A stretch of DNA of 64,000 nt from Dehalococcoidia bacterium (GTDB lineage Bacteria > Chloroflexota > Dehalococcoidia > Tepidiformales > Tepidiformaceae): NCBI GenBank assembly GCA_020853755.1, contig JADYYG010000026.1:1-64000 (forward strand), in the 5' to 3' direction. Under the pieces are notes generated by a model. It was not told where the DNA came from, did no database searches, and saw only the letters and a program-made list of their open reading frames with translations. Below are positions 46,555 through 55,877 of the stretch, piece by piece. Position numbers and translations under genes: made by a program. The first letter of the stretch is position 1, and each line of letters opens with the position of its first letter.

Positions 46555-48714
46555 TCAGGCGAATGGGGCCTGGGCCAATAGCTGTTCGTGCGAACCAGGG
46601 GCTTCCACAGCCGGGTCCCGCGTCCACTGGGCATCGCAGAGCCGCCAGCCCTGGCGGCGGTCTTCGAGGAGCAACTCGAGAAGGTCAAGCAATTGCTGCC
46701 GGTGTTCCGGAGCGCGCACCGGTGTCAGCACTTCGATTCGTTCGTCGAGGTTCCGCTTCATGATGTCGGCGCTGCCGATGAAGAAGTCGGGGTCACCATC
46801 GTTCTGGAAGTAGTAGACACGGGAGTGTTCGAGGAACCGGCCGATGACGCTGACGGCGCGGATCCGCTCGCTCAGCCCCGGCAGGCCCGGGCGCAACCGG
46901 CAGATCCCGCGGACGACGAGGTCCACCTGGACCCCGGCCTGCGCGGCGCGGTAGAGCAGCCGGCAGGTCTCGAGGTCCTCGACCGCGTTCACCTTGAAGA
47001 CGACCCGCGCGGGCCGCCCTGCCGTGGCGTGCGCGATTTCTCGCTCGATGCGTTCGGCGATGCCACTGCGCAGGTTCGCCGGCGCAACGAGCAACACGCC
47101 GGACTCGTTCAGCTCGCCGTAGCCGGTGAGGAAATTGAAGATGCGGACCAGGTCGCCGCAGATCTGCCGGTCGGAGGTGAACAGTCCGAGGTCGGTGTAC
47201 AGCCGGGCGGTGCGCGAGTTGTAGTTGCCGGTACCGATGTGGGCATACATGGTCACGCCGGCGGGCTCTTCCCGGACGACGAGACAGATCTTGGAGTGGA
47301 TCTTCAGGTTCGGGAGTCCGTAGGCGACGTGCACCCCGGCGTTCTCCAGCTTGCGCGCCCATTCGATGTTGTTCGCCTCGTCGAACCGCGCTGTCAGCTC
47401 GACGAGCACGGCAACCTGCTTGCCCCGGCCGGCGGCTTCGATCAATGCCTCCAGGATGGGCGAGTCCGGTGATGTCCGGTACATCGTTTGTTTGATGGCG
47501 AGGACGGCGGGGTCTTCGGCCGCCGCCTCGATAAACTCGACCACCGTCGTGTCGAACGACTCGTACGGGTGATGGACGAGGATGTCGCGGTCACGCAGCG
47601 TCGAGAAGAAGGCTGCGGCATCGAGCGTTCCCTGGAAGACCGGGGGCGTCGCCTGCGAAAGTGGCGGGTCACGCAACTCGGGAAGCGGCAGGTTAGAAAG
47701 CTGGAAAAGATCGGCCAGGCCGAGCGGGCCCGGGTTGAGGTACACGTCGCGGGATTCGAGTTCGAGTTCTTCGAGCAACAGTTCACGCCGGACCGGCGAG
47801 AGATCCCCCGCTACCTCGAGGAGCACCGCCTCGGCCAGGCGGCGGCGCCGAAGCGCACTCTCGATGACTTCGAGCAGGTCGTCCGCTTCTTCGCCTGGAC
47901 TCCCCATCTCTGCGCTCCGGATCACGCGGAGGGCGTGCCACTCCGTCACCTGCATGCCCGGGAAGAGCATGTCGACGTGCGAGGCGATGAGGTCTTCGAG
48001 CAGGACGAAGCGCGAATCGCCGGCGTCAACGAAGCGAGGCCGGTTGGCCGGCACTTTGATGCGGGCGAACCGGTCCTGTCCGGTGCCCGGGTGCCGCACG
48101 TTCAGTGCGAGCGAGAGGCTGGCGCTCGAGATGAACGGGAACGGATGCGCTGGATCCACCACCAACGGCGTGAGCACCGGGTAGATGGCTTCGACGAAGT
48201 AGTCCCGGAGCCGGGCCTTCGCCGCCGAGTCGAGGGTACTGAACCGGACGATGTGGACCCCAGCGGCCGCGAGCGCAGGCGAAAGCTCATCGCGCCAGGC
48301 ATCGTCGATTTCCCGGTGCATCACGGTACAGCGGTCGATCACGAGGGCCATCTGCTCGGCGATGGTTCGGCCGTCAACCGTAGTCGTTGTCGGATCCTTG
48401 CGGTAGGCCTGCTTCAGCCAGCCCATCCGCTTCGTATAGAACTCGTCGAGGTTGCTTGCCGCGATGGCAAGGAACTTCACCCGTTCGAGGAGCCGGTTTC
48501 GGGGGTCGTGCGCCTCCGCAAGCACCCGCTGATTGAACTCAAGCCAGCTCAACTCGCGGTTCAGGTACAACGTCGGGTCCGAAAGGTCCCAGTCCGGGAC
48601 GTCCGTCTCCCCCAGCGAGGGCCGCGCAGGAGACCGCGAAACAACCGCGGCGGCATCATCGACGAGACTTCCTTCGGCTTGCACAGGCGTCCTCAAAGCA
48701 AAGGATACCGCCAA
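46555..48714 (-). CDS. ppk: Polyphosphate kinase 1
   Basis: LYLNRELSWLEFNQRVLAEAHDPRNRLLERVKFLAIAASNLDEFYTKRM, HHPYESFDTTVVEFIEAAAEDPAVLAIKQTMYRTS, YAHIGTGNYNSRTARLYTDLGLFT. Confidence 0.96.
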   Translation of the reverse strand: MAVSFALRTPVQAEGSLVDDAAAVVSRSPARPSLGETDVPDWDLSDPTLYLNRELSWLEFNQRVLAEAHDPRNRLLERVKFLAIAASNLDEFYTKRMGWLKQAYRKDPTTTTVDGRTIAEQMALVIDRCTVMHREIDDAWRDELSPALAAAGVHIVRFSTLDSAAKARLRDYFVEAIYPVLTPLVVDPAHPFPFISSASLSLALNVRHPGTGQDRFARIKVPANRPRFVDAGDSRFVLLEDLIASHVDMLFPGMQVTEWHALRVIRSAEMGSPGEEADDLLEVIESALRRRRLAEAVLLEVAGDLSPVRRELLLEELELESRDVYLNPGPLGLADLFQLSNLPLPELRDPPLSQATPPVFQGTLDAAAFFSTLRDRDILVHHPYESFDTTVVEFIEAAAEDPAVLAIKQTMYRTSPDSPILEALIEAAGRGKQVAVLVELTARFDEANNIEWARKLENAGVHVAYGLPNLKIHSKICLVVREEPAGVTMYAHIGTGNYNSRTARLYTDLGLFTSDRQICGDLVRIFNFLTGYGELNESGVLLVAPANLRSGIAERIEREIAHATAGRPARVVFKVNAVEDLETCRLLYRAAQAGVQVDLVVRGICRLRPGLPGLSERIRAVSVIGRFLEHSRVYYFQNDGDPDFFIGSADIMKRNLDERIEVLTPVRAPEHRQQLLDLLELLLEDRRQGWRLCDAQWTRDPAVEAPGSHEQLLAQAPFA

Positions 48715-48732
48715 TCGGGCCGTTCGAAGCAG

Positions 48733-49500
48733 CTAATCCGGCAGAAAGGTGGTGCCTGCGCCCTCGCTGGCCAACAGCATCCCTGACGCCCGGCCATCGA
48801 CCACCTGGGCCGGGACGCCAAGTCCGGCAGCGTGAAGGCACGCTTCGACCTTCGGGATCATGCCGCCGGAGATCGTGCCGTCGGCGATGAGCTCCCGCGA
48901 CCGCGCCGCCGTCAGGCTCGGGATGACCGCGCCGGAAGCATCGCGAACGCCATCGATGTCCGTGAGGAACACGAGCTTCCGGGCCTGCAGGGCCGCCGCG
49001 ACATTTCCCGCCACCGTGTCGGCGTTGATGTTCACGAGCTGGTCTGGCCCCTCGCCGGGCACGCACCCGATCGGGCCGATGACCGGAATAATCCCGGCCT
49101 GGCGAAGAGCGGTGATCGCCCGTGTGTTCACGGTCACCGGGTCGCCGACGAAGCCCAAGTCCGGGTCCGCGATGCGGCATTCAAGGATGCGGCCATCGGC
49201 GCCGCACATCCCGGCGGCCAGGGCCCCATTGCCATTGATCGCCGCGACGATCCGCTTGTTCACGAGCCCGGCAAAGACCGCGACGACGACCGGCAGCACC
49301 CGCTCGTCGGTCACCCGCAGGCCGCGTTCGAATCGCGACGGGATGCTCATGGCTTCGAGCCAGCGGCTGGCCTCTGCGCCTCCGCCGTGGACGATGACCG
49401 GCACATCGCCCGACTTCGCGAGTTCGGCAACGTCGCGGAAGGTCGTATCGGCCGAGCCGAGGGTGCTTCCCCCGATTTTGATGACGAGCGGGCGGATCAT
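48733..49500 (-). CDS. argB: Acetylglutamate kinase
   Basis: RPLVIKIGGSTL, VIVHGGGAEASRWLEA, NINADTVAGNVAAALQARKLVFLTDIDGV, GGMIPKVEACLHA. Confidence 0.95.
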   Translation of the reverse strand: MIRPLVIKIGGSTLGSADTTFRDVAELAKSGDVPVIVHGGGAEASRWLEAMSIPSRFERGLRVTDERVLPVVVAVFAGLVNKRIVAAINGNGALAAGMCGADGRILECRIADPDLGFVGDPVTVNTRAITALRQAGIIPVIGPIGCVPGEGPDQLVNINADTVAGNVAAALQARKLVFLTDIDGVRDASGAVIPSLTAARSRELIADGTISGGMIPKVEACLHAAGLGVPAQVVDGRASGMLLASEGAGTTFLPD

Positions 49501-50702
49501 GTGTGGTAGTCCGCATTGATAGAGACGTACTCGGCGGTCAGGTCGCAGCCCCAGCCGGTGGCCTCGCCGGCGCCCGCACCAAGGTGGCACTCCACCGTGA
49601 CGAAGTCGCCGCGCATCTCCGCCGAGAGCTTCTCGGGGTCGAAATCGGTGGGGCATTCGTCTTCGAACACGCGGATGCCGCAAATTGAGACGGTTACGCC
49701 GGGTTCGTTCACAGTCAGACCGGACCGCCCGATAACTGCCGCGACACGGCCCCAGTTTGGGTCAGCGCCGTGGATGGCGCTCTTGAGGAGGTAGGAGGTG
49801 CTCAGGAGCCTGACGAGCGCGCGGGCTTCGGCCGTGGTCGCGCCGCCGGTCACCCGGAACTCGACGAGCTTCGTCGCGCCCTCGCCATCGCGCGCAATCT
49901 CTTTGGCGAGGTAGGTGGCCAGCAATTCGAGCGCCTCGCGGAACTGGCTCGCGAGCGGGCTGCCGGCGTCGATGACCCCGCCCCCGGCGGCGCCGTTCGC
50001 GAACAGCAGGACGGTGTCGCTCGGGCTCGTGTCGCCATCAACCGAGACGAGGTTAAAGGAGCGGTCGACGACTTCGCTGAGGGTCGCCTGCAGGAAGTTC
50101 TGCTCGACCGGCGCGTCGGTCGTGAGGAACGCCAGCATCGTCGCCATGTTGGGATGGATCATCCCTGACCCCTTGCAGCAACCGCCGAGGGTGTACTGCC
50201 CGAAGCGGACCGACGCGTGCTTCGGTCGGGTATCCGTGGTCATGATGGCGCGGGAGAACGGCTCCCCGCCCTCGCGGTCGAGGTTGAGCGCAGCAATCCC
50301 GGCCTGGAGTTTGTCCATCGGCAGGAAGTGACCGATAACGCCCGTGCTGCACACGAGCACCTCCGCCGGGTCGATGCCAATGCGTTCCGCGGCCCAGGCC
50401 GCCATTTGATAGCCATCATCGATGCCGCGCTGCCCGGTGCTCGAATTCGCCACGCCGGCGTTCACGATGACAGCGCGCGCCGGGCTGGCCGCGAGCTTCG
50501 CCCGGTTAATGTCGACGGACGCGGAGTGCAGCACGTTCTGGGTGTAGGTCGCCGCCGTCGTACATGGCAGTTCGGAGCTGAGCATGCCGACGTCGAGCTT
50601 GCCTTCGCCGTACGTCTTGATGCCGGCATACGTCGCGGCTGCGATGAAACCTTTCGGTGACGTAGCGCTGCCGGTCGTGTCGAGGGTGAGGGCTTCGCTC
50701 AC
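49497..50702 (-). CDS. argJ: Bifunctional glutamate N-acetyltransferase/ornithine acetyltransferase
   Basis: AATYTQNVLHSASV, VVNAGVANSSTGQRG, VLVCSTGVIGHFLPMDKL, GGCCKGSGMIHPNMATMLAFLTTDA; GTG start. Confidence 0.96.
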   Translation of the reverse strand: MSEALTLDTTGSATSPKGFIAAATYAGIKTYGEGKLDVGMLSSELPCTTAATYTQNVLHSASVDINRAKLAASPARAVIVNAGVANSSTGQRGIDDGYQMAAWAAERIGIDPAEVLVCSTGVIGHFLPMDKLQAGIAALNLDREGGEPFSRAIMTTDTRPKHASVRFGQYTLGGCCKGSGMIHPNMATMLAFLTTDAPVEQNFLQATLSEVVDRSFNLVSVDGDTSPSDTVLLFANGAAGGGVIDAGSPLASQFREALELLATYLAKEIARDGEGATKLVEFRVTGGATTAEARALVRLLSTSYLLKSAIHGADPNWGRVAAVIGRSGLTVNEPGVTVSICGIRVFEDECPTDFDPEKLSAEMRGDFVTVECHLGAGAGEATGWGCDLTAEYVSINADYHT

Positions 50703-51730
50703 GGGAACATCGCCGGGTGATCCAGGCCGGCCGGCTGGTCGAGTCCGAGCATGAGGTTCATGTTCTCGATGGCCTGACCGGCGGCGCCCTTCACGAGGTT
50801 GTCCAGCACTCCGACCGCCACCAACATGCCGTTCCGCTCGTCGACGACCGGATGCACCAGGCACATATTGTTGCCGAGCGTGTGCTTCGTGTGCGGTGGC
50901 GCCTCGGTCACGTTGGTGAACGGCGCATCGCGGTAGAAGTCGCGGTACAGGCCGGTCACCTCTGCCTGCGTCACCGGGCGGGCGAGCGGCGCGTAACAGG
51001 TTGCGTGAATGCCGCGCGTCATCGGGATGAGGTGCGGCACGAAGGTGACCTTCGGCGCCGGGCCTTCCCGGAGCCCTGCGAGCTCCTGCTGGATCTCGGG
51101 CTGGTGGTTGTGGTTCGCGATCTTGTAGGCCGACACGTCCTCGTTGACGTCGCCAAAGCCGAAGGTCCCGCCGCTCCCGCGGCCAGCGCCGGAGATGCCC
51201 GACTTCGCGTCGACAACGATCTGGGGGCCGACAATTCCCGCGGCGACCGCGGGCGCGAGCGCGAGGATCGAGGTAGCCGGGTAGCAGCCGGGGTTCGCCA
51301 CCACCCGGGCCTCGCGAATCCGGTCGCGATTCAGTTCGGGCAGGCCGTAAACCGCCTCCGAGAGCAACTCCGGCATTGGATGCGGCTTCCCGCCGCCAAT
51401 CCATTGTTCGAACGCCCCCGGCTCGCGCAGGCGGAAGTCCGCTGCGATGTCGATGCACTTGACGCCCTGCGCGATGAGCGGCGCGCAGGCCTTCGCACTC
51501 TCACCCGTCGGAAGCGCCGAAAAGACGATGTCGACGTCAGTCTCGATCTCTTCCGTGATGGTGAAATCGCCGTAGAGCGCGAGGTGCGGGAACGCGTCAC
51601 CGAGACGCTTCCCGGCGAGCGAACGGCCAGTCGCGGCGACGATGCGCGCGCCGGGGTGCTTCCAGAGAAGGCGCGCGGCTTCCATCCCTGCATAGCCGGT
51701 TACGTTGATGATGCCAATTCGATAGGTCAC
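50699..51730 (-). CDS. argC: N-acetyl-gamma-glutamyl-phosphate reductase
   Basis: RIGIINVTGYAGMEAARLLWKHPGARIVAATGRS, VVANPGCYPATSILALAP, SGISGAGRG, FVPHLIPMTRGIHATCY. Confidence 0.96.
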   Translation of the reverse strand: MTYRIGIINVTGYAGMEAARLLWKHPGARIVAATGRSLAGKRLGDAFPHLALYGDFTITEEIETDVDIVFSALPTGESAKACAPLIAQGVKCIDIAADFRLREPGAFEQWIGGGKPHPMPELLSEAVYGLPELNRDRIREARVVANPGCYPATSILALAPAVAAGIVGPQIVVDAKSGISGAGRGSGGTFGFGDVNEDVSAYKIANHNHQPEIQQELAGLREGPAPKVTFVPHLIPMTRGIHATCYAPLARPVTQAEVTGLYRDFYRDAPFTNVTEAPPHTKHTLGNNMCLVHPVVDERNGMLVAVGVLDNLVKGAAGQAIENMNLMLGLDQPAGLDHPAMFP

Positions 51731-51823
51731 GCATCGAATTGTGCCCCGGCGCAGTTCACGGGGCCACCCCTGTGAACCGCTTCACAGTCAGCGGACCCCC
51801 GGCGAGGGGTAGAGTACCCGCCG

Positions 51824-52555
51824 ATGACTGACCTCGACCTCCGCTTCATCGGCACCGGCAACGCCTTCGCCCCCGGCGGGCTGTGCTGGAACGGGTTCGT
51901 CCTCGAAGGGCGCTACCTGTTCGAAGCGCCGCCCCAGGCCCTCCAGTCGCTCAACGCGATGAAGATCGACGCCAACGACCTCGACGCAGTCGTCCTCAGC
52001 CACCACCACGGCGACCACTTCCTTGGCCTGCCGTTCCTGTTCCTGCAGTGGAAGTACAGCAAGCGGACACGCCCGGTGCGAATCATCGGACCGCGTGGCA
52101 CGAAGGAACTCGCCACCCAGATTGGCCGGCAGGTGTACCCGGGGCTCTTCGACACCCGCTTCGAAGTCGAATGGGACGAGCTCACCGGCGGCGAGGTGGC
52201 AACAGCCGGCGCCCTGAAGGTTTTTGCGGCCAACGTGAAGCACGACCAGCGGCTTTCGGGCACGCTCGGGTTCGGCATCGAAATCGCCGGCCGGCGCCTC
52301 GGTTATACCGGTGACAGCGCGCTTTGCGACGCTGTGCTCGACCTCGCGCGTGACTCTGAGGTGCTCGTGAGCGAGTGCGCTTCTGTGGACGAGACGGTGG
52401 ATGTGCACATGAACCTGCGCGACGACGTCCCCGTGGTTCGTGCCGCGATGAAGCCGGAAGCGCGTCTCATCCTCACCCACCTCGGGCCGGGAGTGGCCGC
52501 CGAGGGCCTTCACGGGGTCGAAGTTGCTCGGGACTTCGGGGTCTACCGCATCTGA
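51824..52555 (+). CDS. MBL-fold metallohydrolase (RNase Z-like)
   Basis: VLSHHHGDHFLGLPFLFLQW, LGYTGDSALCDAV, LILTHLGPGV. Confidence 0.9.
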   Translation: MTDLDLRFIGTGNAFAPGGLCWNGFVLEGRYLFEAPPQALQSLNAMKIDANDLDAVVLSHHHGDHFLGLPFLFLQWKYSKRTRPVRIIGPRGTKELATQIGRQVYPGLFDTRFEVEWDELTGGEVATAGALKVFAANVKHDQRLSGTLGFGIEIAGRRLGYTGDSALCDAVLDLARDSEVLVSECASVDETVDVHMNLRDDVPVVRAAMKPEARLILTHLGPGVAAEGLHGVEVARDFGVYRI

Positions 52556-52594
52556 GCCGCGCCGGTAGAATCGCCCGCAAAGGAGCCGTTACGA

Positions 52595-53782
52595 ATGGCA
52601 CACCCAATGCGCGGCGCGACCGCAATCACCGGTTTCGGGATGACCCCGATGGGGCGCATCTACAAGTCGACGATGGAGTTGGCAGCCGATGCGACCCGGA
52701 CAGCCCTCGCTGACGCGGGGCTGAAGAAGGATCAGGTTGATGGCCTGCTGATCAATGCCGGCATCACCGGCACCACCGGCGGCGGGCTCACCCTTGGCCT
52801 GCAGAACTACCTCGGCATGGGGAACCTGCGCCTGCTGAACCACATGAATGCCGCCGGTTCGACCGCCGCACAAATGGTGCAGTACGCGTCGCTCGCGATT
52901 GCCGCGGGGATGGCGAATCACGTCCTCTGCGTCTTCGCCGACGCGCCGCTCAAGGATGGGTCCTCGGCCGGTGCTGCGTACGGTGGCAGCGCCCGCAGTC
53001 CCCAGCGCCCGCGAGGCATGTCGGCCCTCTTCCCGGCTTCGGGCTATTACGGCGCGAACACCCCCTATGCGCTCGCCGCCCGCCGTCACATGGCCACGTA
53101 CGGAACCACCCAGGACCAACTGGGGACGATCGCTGTCGGCCAGCGCCAATGGGCAACCCGGAACCCGCTCGCCCAGATGCGCGACCCGATCACCCTCGAG
53201 GACTACCACAACTCGCGCTGGATCATCGAGCCGCTCCACCTGCTCGACTGCTGCCTGGTTTCGAACGGCGCGGTCGCGGTCATCGTGAGTTCGGCCGCAG
53301 CGGCGAAGGATATGCCACAGCCGCCGGTCTATGTGTGGGGAATGGGCCAGGGTCATCCCGGCGACAGCAACCGCACCGGCAGTGACTGGGAGACCGAGAC
53401 GGGCGCGAAAGCCGCAGCCCAGACCGCTTACGCGATGGCCGGCGTCGGCCCCGGCGACATCACCTGCGCCCAGTTGTACGACTGCTACACCTACACCGTG
53501 CTCGTCACTCTCGAGGACTACGGCTTCTGCAAGAAGGGCGAAGGCGGCCCGTTCGTCGAAGACGGAAAGCTTGGCCCCGGGGGTTCGCTCCCGACGAACA
53601 CCGGCGGCGGCGAGCTTTCCGCGTACTACATGTGGGGCATGACCCCGCTCAGCGAGGCGATCATCCAGGGGCGTGGCCACGGCGGCGACCGCCAGGTGAA
53701 GAACGACGTCATCCTCGCAACCGGAAACGGGGGCAGCCTGAGCTACCACGCCTGCCTCATCCTCAGCCCACACGCGAATTGA
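52595..53782 (+). CDS. Thiolase-like (SCP-x/Ltp type) protein without a Cys at the nucleophile motif
   Basis: TAITGFGMTPMGRIYKSTMELAADATRTALADAGLKKDQVDGLL, LLNHMNAAGSTAAQMVQYASLAIAAGMANHVLC, LPTNTGGGELSAYYMWGMTPLSEAIIQGRG. Confidence 0.88.
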   Translation: MAHPMRGATAITGFGMTPMGRIYKSTMELAADATRTALADAGLKKDQVDGLLINAGITGTTGGGLTLGLQNYLGMGNLRLLNHMNAAGSTAAQMVQYASLAIAAGMANHVLCVFADAPLKDGSSAGAAYGGSARSPQRPRGMSALFPASGYYGANTPYALAARRHMATYGTTQDQLGTIAVGQRQWATRNPLAQMRDPITLEDYHNSRWIIEPLHLLDCCLVSNGAVAVIVSSAAAAKDMPQPPVYVWGMGQGHPGDSNRTGSDWETETGAKAAAQTAYAMAGVGPGDITCAQLYDCYTYTVLVTLEDYGFCKKGEGGPFVEDGKLGPGGSLPTNTGGGELSAYYMWGMTPLSEAIIQGRGHGGDRQVKNDVILATGNGGSLSYHACLILSPHAN

Positions 53783-53790
53783 GGGAACCG

Positions 53791-54195
53791 ATGTCTGAAT
53801 ACCTGAAACCCCTGCCCGAAGCCGACGCCGCCTCGCAGCCATTCTGGGACGGCGCCATGGAGGGCCGCCTCGTCCTGATGAAGTGCTCCGACTGCGGCCA
53901 ATGGCGTCTTCCGTCACGCGCCCATTGCGACAACTGCCTCTCCGAGTCCTTCACCTGGGAAACGGCGAGCGGCGGCGGCACGGTCCGCACCTTTGGGGTG
54001 ATGTGGCAGAAGTACCAGCCCGGCTGGGCCGCGGAGACTCCTTACAACGTGACCATCGTCGAACTCGACGAAGGGCCACGGCTGCCGACGAATGTCATCG
54101 GGATTTCGAATGAAAACATCCGTGTTGGCATGCGCGTGAAGGTCGATTTCGAGAAACATGAAGATGTGGCATTGCCGAAATTCCGGCCAGTCTGA
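53791..54195 (+). CDS. DUF35 zinc-ribbon/OB-fold protein
   Basis: ASQPFWDGAMEGRLVLMKCSDCGQWRLPSRAHCDNCLSESFTWETASGGGTVRTFGVM..VELDEGPRLPTNVIG. Confidence 0.93.
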   Translation: MSEYLKPLPEADAASQPFWDGAMEGRLVLMKCSDCGQWRLPSRAHCDNCLSESFTWETASGGGTVRTFGVMWQKYQPGWAAETPYNVTIVELDEGPRLPTNVIGISNENIRVGMRVKVDFEKHEDVALPKFRPV

Positions 54196-54302
54196 GGTCA
54201 AATGAATCTTGCTTCACGTAAGTCACGTTGTTATGACTTGTTTCTGCAAACTACTTGACCTTTCGTTATAGTAATCCCTCTTCCGGGGAGAAAGGGCGCC
54301 CG

Positions 54303-54707
54303 ATGACTGCGAACCCCTCCTTCGGCGTAACCCTGTGGGCCACCGATGTCTTCGCCCTTGCGGACTTCCTGGTGGCGGTAGCGGGGATGGCCGTGGAGCA
54401 GCGGCACCCCGGTTTCGCGGCGCTCTCACGCGAGGGCGTCGCGATCCAGGTCCACGACGACGAGTCGTTCCGAGGGCACCCGTGGTACGACGCGCTCCGG
54501 CGCGAAGGCGTCGCGCGCGGAATCGGGGCAGAGCTGCGCTTCGAAGTGGATTCGACCGATGCTGCTTATTCCGAGGCGATCCGGCGGGGCGCCATCGCGA
54601 TCGCACCCCCTTACGAGTACGAGGGCACGCGCGAGTGTCTTGTCATGGGGCCTGACGGTTATGTAGTAAGCCTATGGCAGGCATGGAACCTTTCGACATC
54701 ACCCTGA
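54303..54707 (+). CDS. VOC (glyoxalase/bleomycin resistance) superfamily protein
   Basis: FGVTLWATDVFALADFLVAVAGMAVEQRHPGFAALSREGVAIQVHDDE..LVMGPDGYVVSLWQ. Confidence 0.8.
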   Translation: MTANPSFGVTLWATDVFALADFLVAVAGMAVEQRHPGFAALSREGVAIQVHDDESFRGHPWYDALRREGVARGIGAELRFEVDSTDAAYSEAIRRGAIAIAPPYEYEGTRECLVMGPDGYVVSLWQAWNLSTSP

Positions 54708-54797
54708 AATCGGTCGTCTTTGACCGAACCTGTGCCGATCCTTCTGATACGGTGGTTGTGAAAGCACGCACAATCAAACTCAGGAGGAGCCTTCACC

Positions 54798-54995
54798 ATG
54801 TTCAACCAACCTTACGCCCTCCAGCACATGACCCCCGGTGAGCCCACCCCCGCGGCACTCCACCGCGAGGAGTATTACCACGGTCAGCCTGCACCAGTCC
54901 GCACCGCGAAGCCGGTCATCGACTCCCGCATGCAGCGCCGCGCGCGCCTGCTCCGCGCCCAGATGATCACCGCGGTCGGCCGCTACTTCGCCTGA
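54798..54995 (+). CDS. Small hypothetical protein (65 aa)
   Basis: aggagg SD upstream; MFNQPYALQHMTPGEPTPAALHREEYYHGQPAPVRTAKPVIDSRMQRRARLLRAQMITAVGRYFA; own terminator. Confidence 0.65.
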   Translation: MFNQPYALQHMTPGEPTPAALHREEYYHGQPAPVRTAKPVIDSRMQRRARLLRAQMITAVGRYFA

Positions 54996-55020
54996 TCTGA
55001 ACAGCGGCTAAGAGACAGCG

Positions 55021-55046
55021 AACGCCCCCGAGAACTCGGGGGCGTT
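55021..55046. terminator. Intrinsic terminator
   Basis: aacgcccccga gaac tcgggggcgtt followed by ctgcgttgt. Confidence 0.75.
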
Positions 55047-55065
55047 CTGCGTTGTGAGGTAGCCC

Positions 55066-55848
55066 TCACCAGGCTGTCCAGCCTCCGTCCACCATCAGGG
55101 TGTGGCCCGTGACGTAGTCGCTGGCCGCACTCGCGAGGAAGATGACGGCCCCCGCTAACTCGTGCGGTTGGCCCCAGCGGCCCATGGGCGTTCGCCCGGT
55201 GATGAACGCGTGGCGCTCCGGGTCTTCGAATAACGGCCTCGTCAGATCGGTCTCGAAGTAGGTCGGGCCGATGGCGTTGACCTGCACGTTGTGCGGCGCC
55301 CACTCGATCGCGAGCACTTTCGTCAGTTGTTCGACCCCGCCCTTCGAGCTGGCGTACGCCGCCTGGTTGGCCAGCGCCACCCTTCCGAGGATGCTCGAAA
55401 TGTTGATGACCTTGCCGCTCCCCTGATCGACGAGCTTGCGGCCAACGGCTCGGGCGCAGTGGAAGTAGCCTTCGAGGTTCGTCGCGAGAACCTGCCGGTA
55501 CTCCTCCGCGGTTAGCTCGAGCACGGGCTTGCGAACGTTGACCCCGGCGTTATTCACGAGGATGTCGATGCGGCCAAGCCGTTCCACCGCCCCGCTGGCG
55601 AGTCGCTCGCAGTCGTGCGGGTCCGTGATGTCGGCCGTGATCGCCACGGCTCGCCGGCCCAGCGCCTGCACCTCAGTGCGAAGCGACTCGATCTCCCCGG
55701 GGGTACGGCTCGCCGCCACGATGTCCGCGCCCGCGGCGGCGAGGGCAAGCGCCATCGAGCGGCCAAGCCCTCGCCCGGCGCCGGTGACCACCGCTACCCG
55801 GCCCGTCAGGTCGAACAGTTGGACGCCGCGCAGTTCTTCGACAGCCAT
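55066..55848 (-). CDS. Short-chain dehydrogenase/reductase (SDR)
   Basis: GRVAVVTGAGRGLGRSMALALAAAGADIVAASR, ILVNNAGVNVRKPV, YASSKGGVEQLTKVLAIEWAPHNVQVNAIGPTYFETDLTRPL. Confidence 0.95.
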   Translation of the reverse strand: MAVEELRGVQLFDLTGRVAVVTGAGRGLGRSMALALAAAGADIVAASRTPGEIESLRTEVQALGRRAVAITADITDPHDCERLASGAVERLGRIDILVNNAGVNVRKPVLELTAEEYRQVLATNLEGYFHCARAVGRKLVDQGSGKVINISSILGRVALANQAAYASSKGGVEQLTKVLAIEWAPHNVQVNAIGPTYFETDLTRPLFEDPERHAFITGRTPMGRWGQPHELAGAVIFLASAASDYVTGHTLMVDGGWTAW

Positions 55849-55877
55849 CGGAGCCGAAGTCTACTCGCGCGGGTGCG

